This document shows, one piece after another, positions 5,377-6,422 of a DNA stretch of 6,422 nt (positions are counted from its first letter, which is position 1; each line of letters begins with the position of its first letter). The notes under the pieces are model-generated. The model saw nothing but the letters and a program-made list of their open reading frames with translations, did no database searches and was not told the origin of the DNA. Both the position numbers and the translations under genes were made by a program. Source of the stretch: Actinomycetes bacterium (lineage in GTDB: Bacteria; Actinomycetota; Acidimicrobiia; Acidimicrobiales; Acidimicrobiaceae); contig JAJYGZ010000264.1 in the NCBI GenBank assembly GCA_021790495.1, positions 1-6,422 of the forward strand, in the 5' to 3' direction.

Positions 5377-6422
5377 GTGAAGATTGTTGCCGTGACTTCT
5401 TGTCCAACAGGAATAGCGCATACCTATATGGCCGCGGAGGCCCTTGAACAGGCGGCAAAGGCAGCCGGATTCGAGATACATGTTGAGACCCAAGGGGCGG
5501 CCGGAGCGGTGCCGATCTCGCCAGATGATATCGCAACTGCAGACGTGGCGATTTTTGCTGCCGACGTCGAGGTGCGAAATCGGGAGAGGTTCGCCAACTT
5601 GCCAATTCTCGAACTTGACGTGAAGAAGGCGATAAATTCCGCCGGTGACGTGATTGCCGAAGCGGTGCGCCGAGCCGAGGCGGGATCCAAAGTCGCATCC
5701 GCTGGGGGGGCTGGCGCAGGGGTAAAGCCGAGCGCCGCGATTTCGGATTCGGACGGGCTGGGGACGCGGCTGCGGAAATGGCTCATGACCGGCGTCAGCT
5801 ATATGATCCCGTTCGTCGCCGCTGGCGGAATCCTCATAGCTCTATCGTTCGCCATCGGTGGTGCTCAAGTAGCGATGGAGGTAAACGGGGGCGTTTTCCA
5901 TGGCGTTCACTACGCCGGGGTCACCGACATCTCCAAGCTCTATGCCCAGACCGGCATTGCCGGACTTCTCTTCAAGCTGGGTGCAACCGCGTTTTCGATG
6001 TTGGTGCCGATTCTCGCGGGATTTATCGCCTATGCGATGGCTGATCGTGCCGGACTTGTACCAGGCATAGTTGGCGGTCTTATCGCCAGCGCGATTGGTG
6101 CGGGCTTTCTGGGCGGTCTGATCGCTGGACTTCTCGCAGGTCTTGTGGTTCGCGCAATTCTCAAGGTCGAAGTGCCTAGGGCGATTGCAGGCATTATGAC
6201 CGTCGTGGTAACTCCGCTGGTTTCCACAATCGTGGTAGGAATCCTGATGCTGGTTCTCATCGGTGGACCGATCGCCAGCGTCACCAGCGGGCTCACCAGT
6301 TGGCTAAATGGCCTCTCTGGGTCAAATGCGGTGATTCTGGGTGGGCTCCTGGGCCTCATGATGGCCTTTGACATGGGCGGACCGGTGAACAAAGTGGCGT
6401 ACACGTTTGAGGTGGCTAGCCT
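5377..6422 (+). CDS. fruA: PTS fructose-specific EIIB-EIIC permease (3' end outside window)
   Basis: The first 348 residues of a fructose PTS permease fused in the order EIIB-EIIC. It transports fructose across the membrane and phosphorylates it to fructose 1-phosphate. EIIB (about 1-102) opens KIVAVTSCPTGIAHTYMAA, with the phosphorylated cysteine C9 and the fructose-EIIB motif CPTGIAHT. A Gly/Ala/Ser-rich linker follows (about 101-128). EIIC begins near 129 (RLRKWLMTGVSYMIPFVAAG), with hydrophobic segments at about 139-161, 198-222, 226-262 (probably two), 272-298 and 316-332. The conserved EIIC element MAFDMGGPVNKVAYTF (328-344) lies just before the edge. Family members have a longer EIIC domain, so roughly a further 100 or more residues should follow. 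The start is GTG 5377; GGGGGA 6 nt upstream supports it, and no other in-frame start is credible. The phosphate donor is the EIIA encoded just upstream. Confidence 0.93.
   Translation, partial: MKIVAVTSCPTGIAHTYMAAEALEQAAKAAGFEIHVETQGAAGAVPISPDDIATADVAIFAADVEVRNRERFANLPILELDVKKAINSAGDVIAEAVRRAEAGSKVASAGGAGAGVKPSAAISDSDGLGTRLRKWLMTGVSYMIPFVAAGGILIALSFAIGGAQVAMEVNGGVFHGVHYAGVTDISKLYAQTGIAGLLFKLGATAFSMLVPILAGFIAYAMADRAGLVPGIVGGLIASAIGAGFLGGLIAGLLAGLVVRAILKVEVPRAIAGIMTVVVTPLVSTIVVGILMLVLIGGPIASVTSGLTSWLNGLSGSNAVILGGLLGLMMAFDMGGPVNKVAYTFEVAS

Noticed and set aside
1227..6422. A combined pathway linking the hydrolase to the fructose operon
   Set aside because: A doubtful 380-bp gap with its own promoter before fruR separates them, and no shared substrate or regulator can be shown from the sequence.

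Overview
The window most likely comes from an actinobacterium of moderately high GC. The reasons are the actinobacterial look of the DeoR-type fructose regulator (its opening MYPEERQ and its HTH text), frequent GTG starts, and a degenerate gene resembling small uncharacterised actinobacterial proteins. This is judged by eye, and the genus cannot be named.

Left edge (1-521): the 3' end of an acyl-CoA dehydrogenase gene of the long-chain type, followed by a plausible intrinsic terminator. From about 522 to 1226 there is no intact gene. On the minus strand, however, 588-981 holds a decayed gene that can be read through by switching frames. It carries two perfect 39-bp tandem copies near its 3' end. 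Between it and the next gene are two perfect inverted repeats and a short palindrome.

Middle (1227-2765): an intact hydrolase of the alkaline phosphatase/sulfatase superfamily with a CGPSR formylglycine motif. Along its whole length it most resembles the phosphonate monoester hydrolases. After it, 2766-3046 contains only a doubtful 85-aa reading frame that encloses a 19-bp hairpin, then an AT-rich promoter/operator region (3047-3142).

Right half (3143 to the edge): a fructose PTS operon with the order DeoR-type regulator (fruR), 1-phosphofructokinase (fruK), stand-alone fructose-type EIIA, and EIIB-EIIC fusion (cut by the window edge). The first three genes overlap by 4 bp at each junction (GTGA, ATGA), so they are probably translationally coupled. 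The permease gene follows after a 79-bp gap. Together they take up fructose as fructose 1-phosphate (EIIA to EIIB to sugar, with the EIIC channel) and convert it to fructose 1,6-bisphosphate (FruK). FruR probably senses fructose 1-phosphate and controls its own operon. EI and HPr are not in the window.

No clearly new biological system is visible. The best leads are the frame-broken minus-strand gene with its in-frame duplication and the exact family and substrate of the sulfatase-superfamily enzyme.
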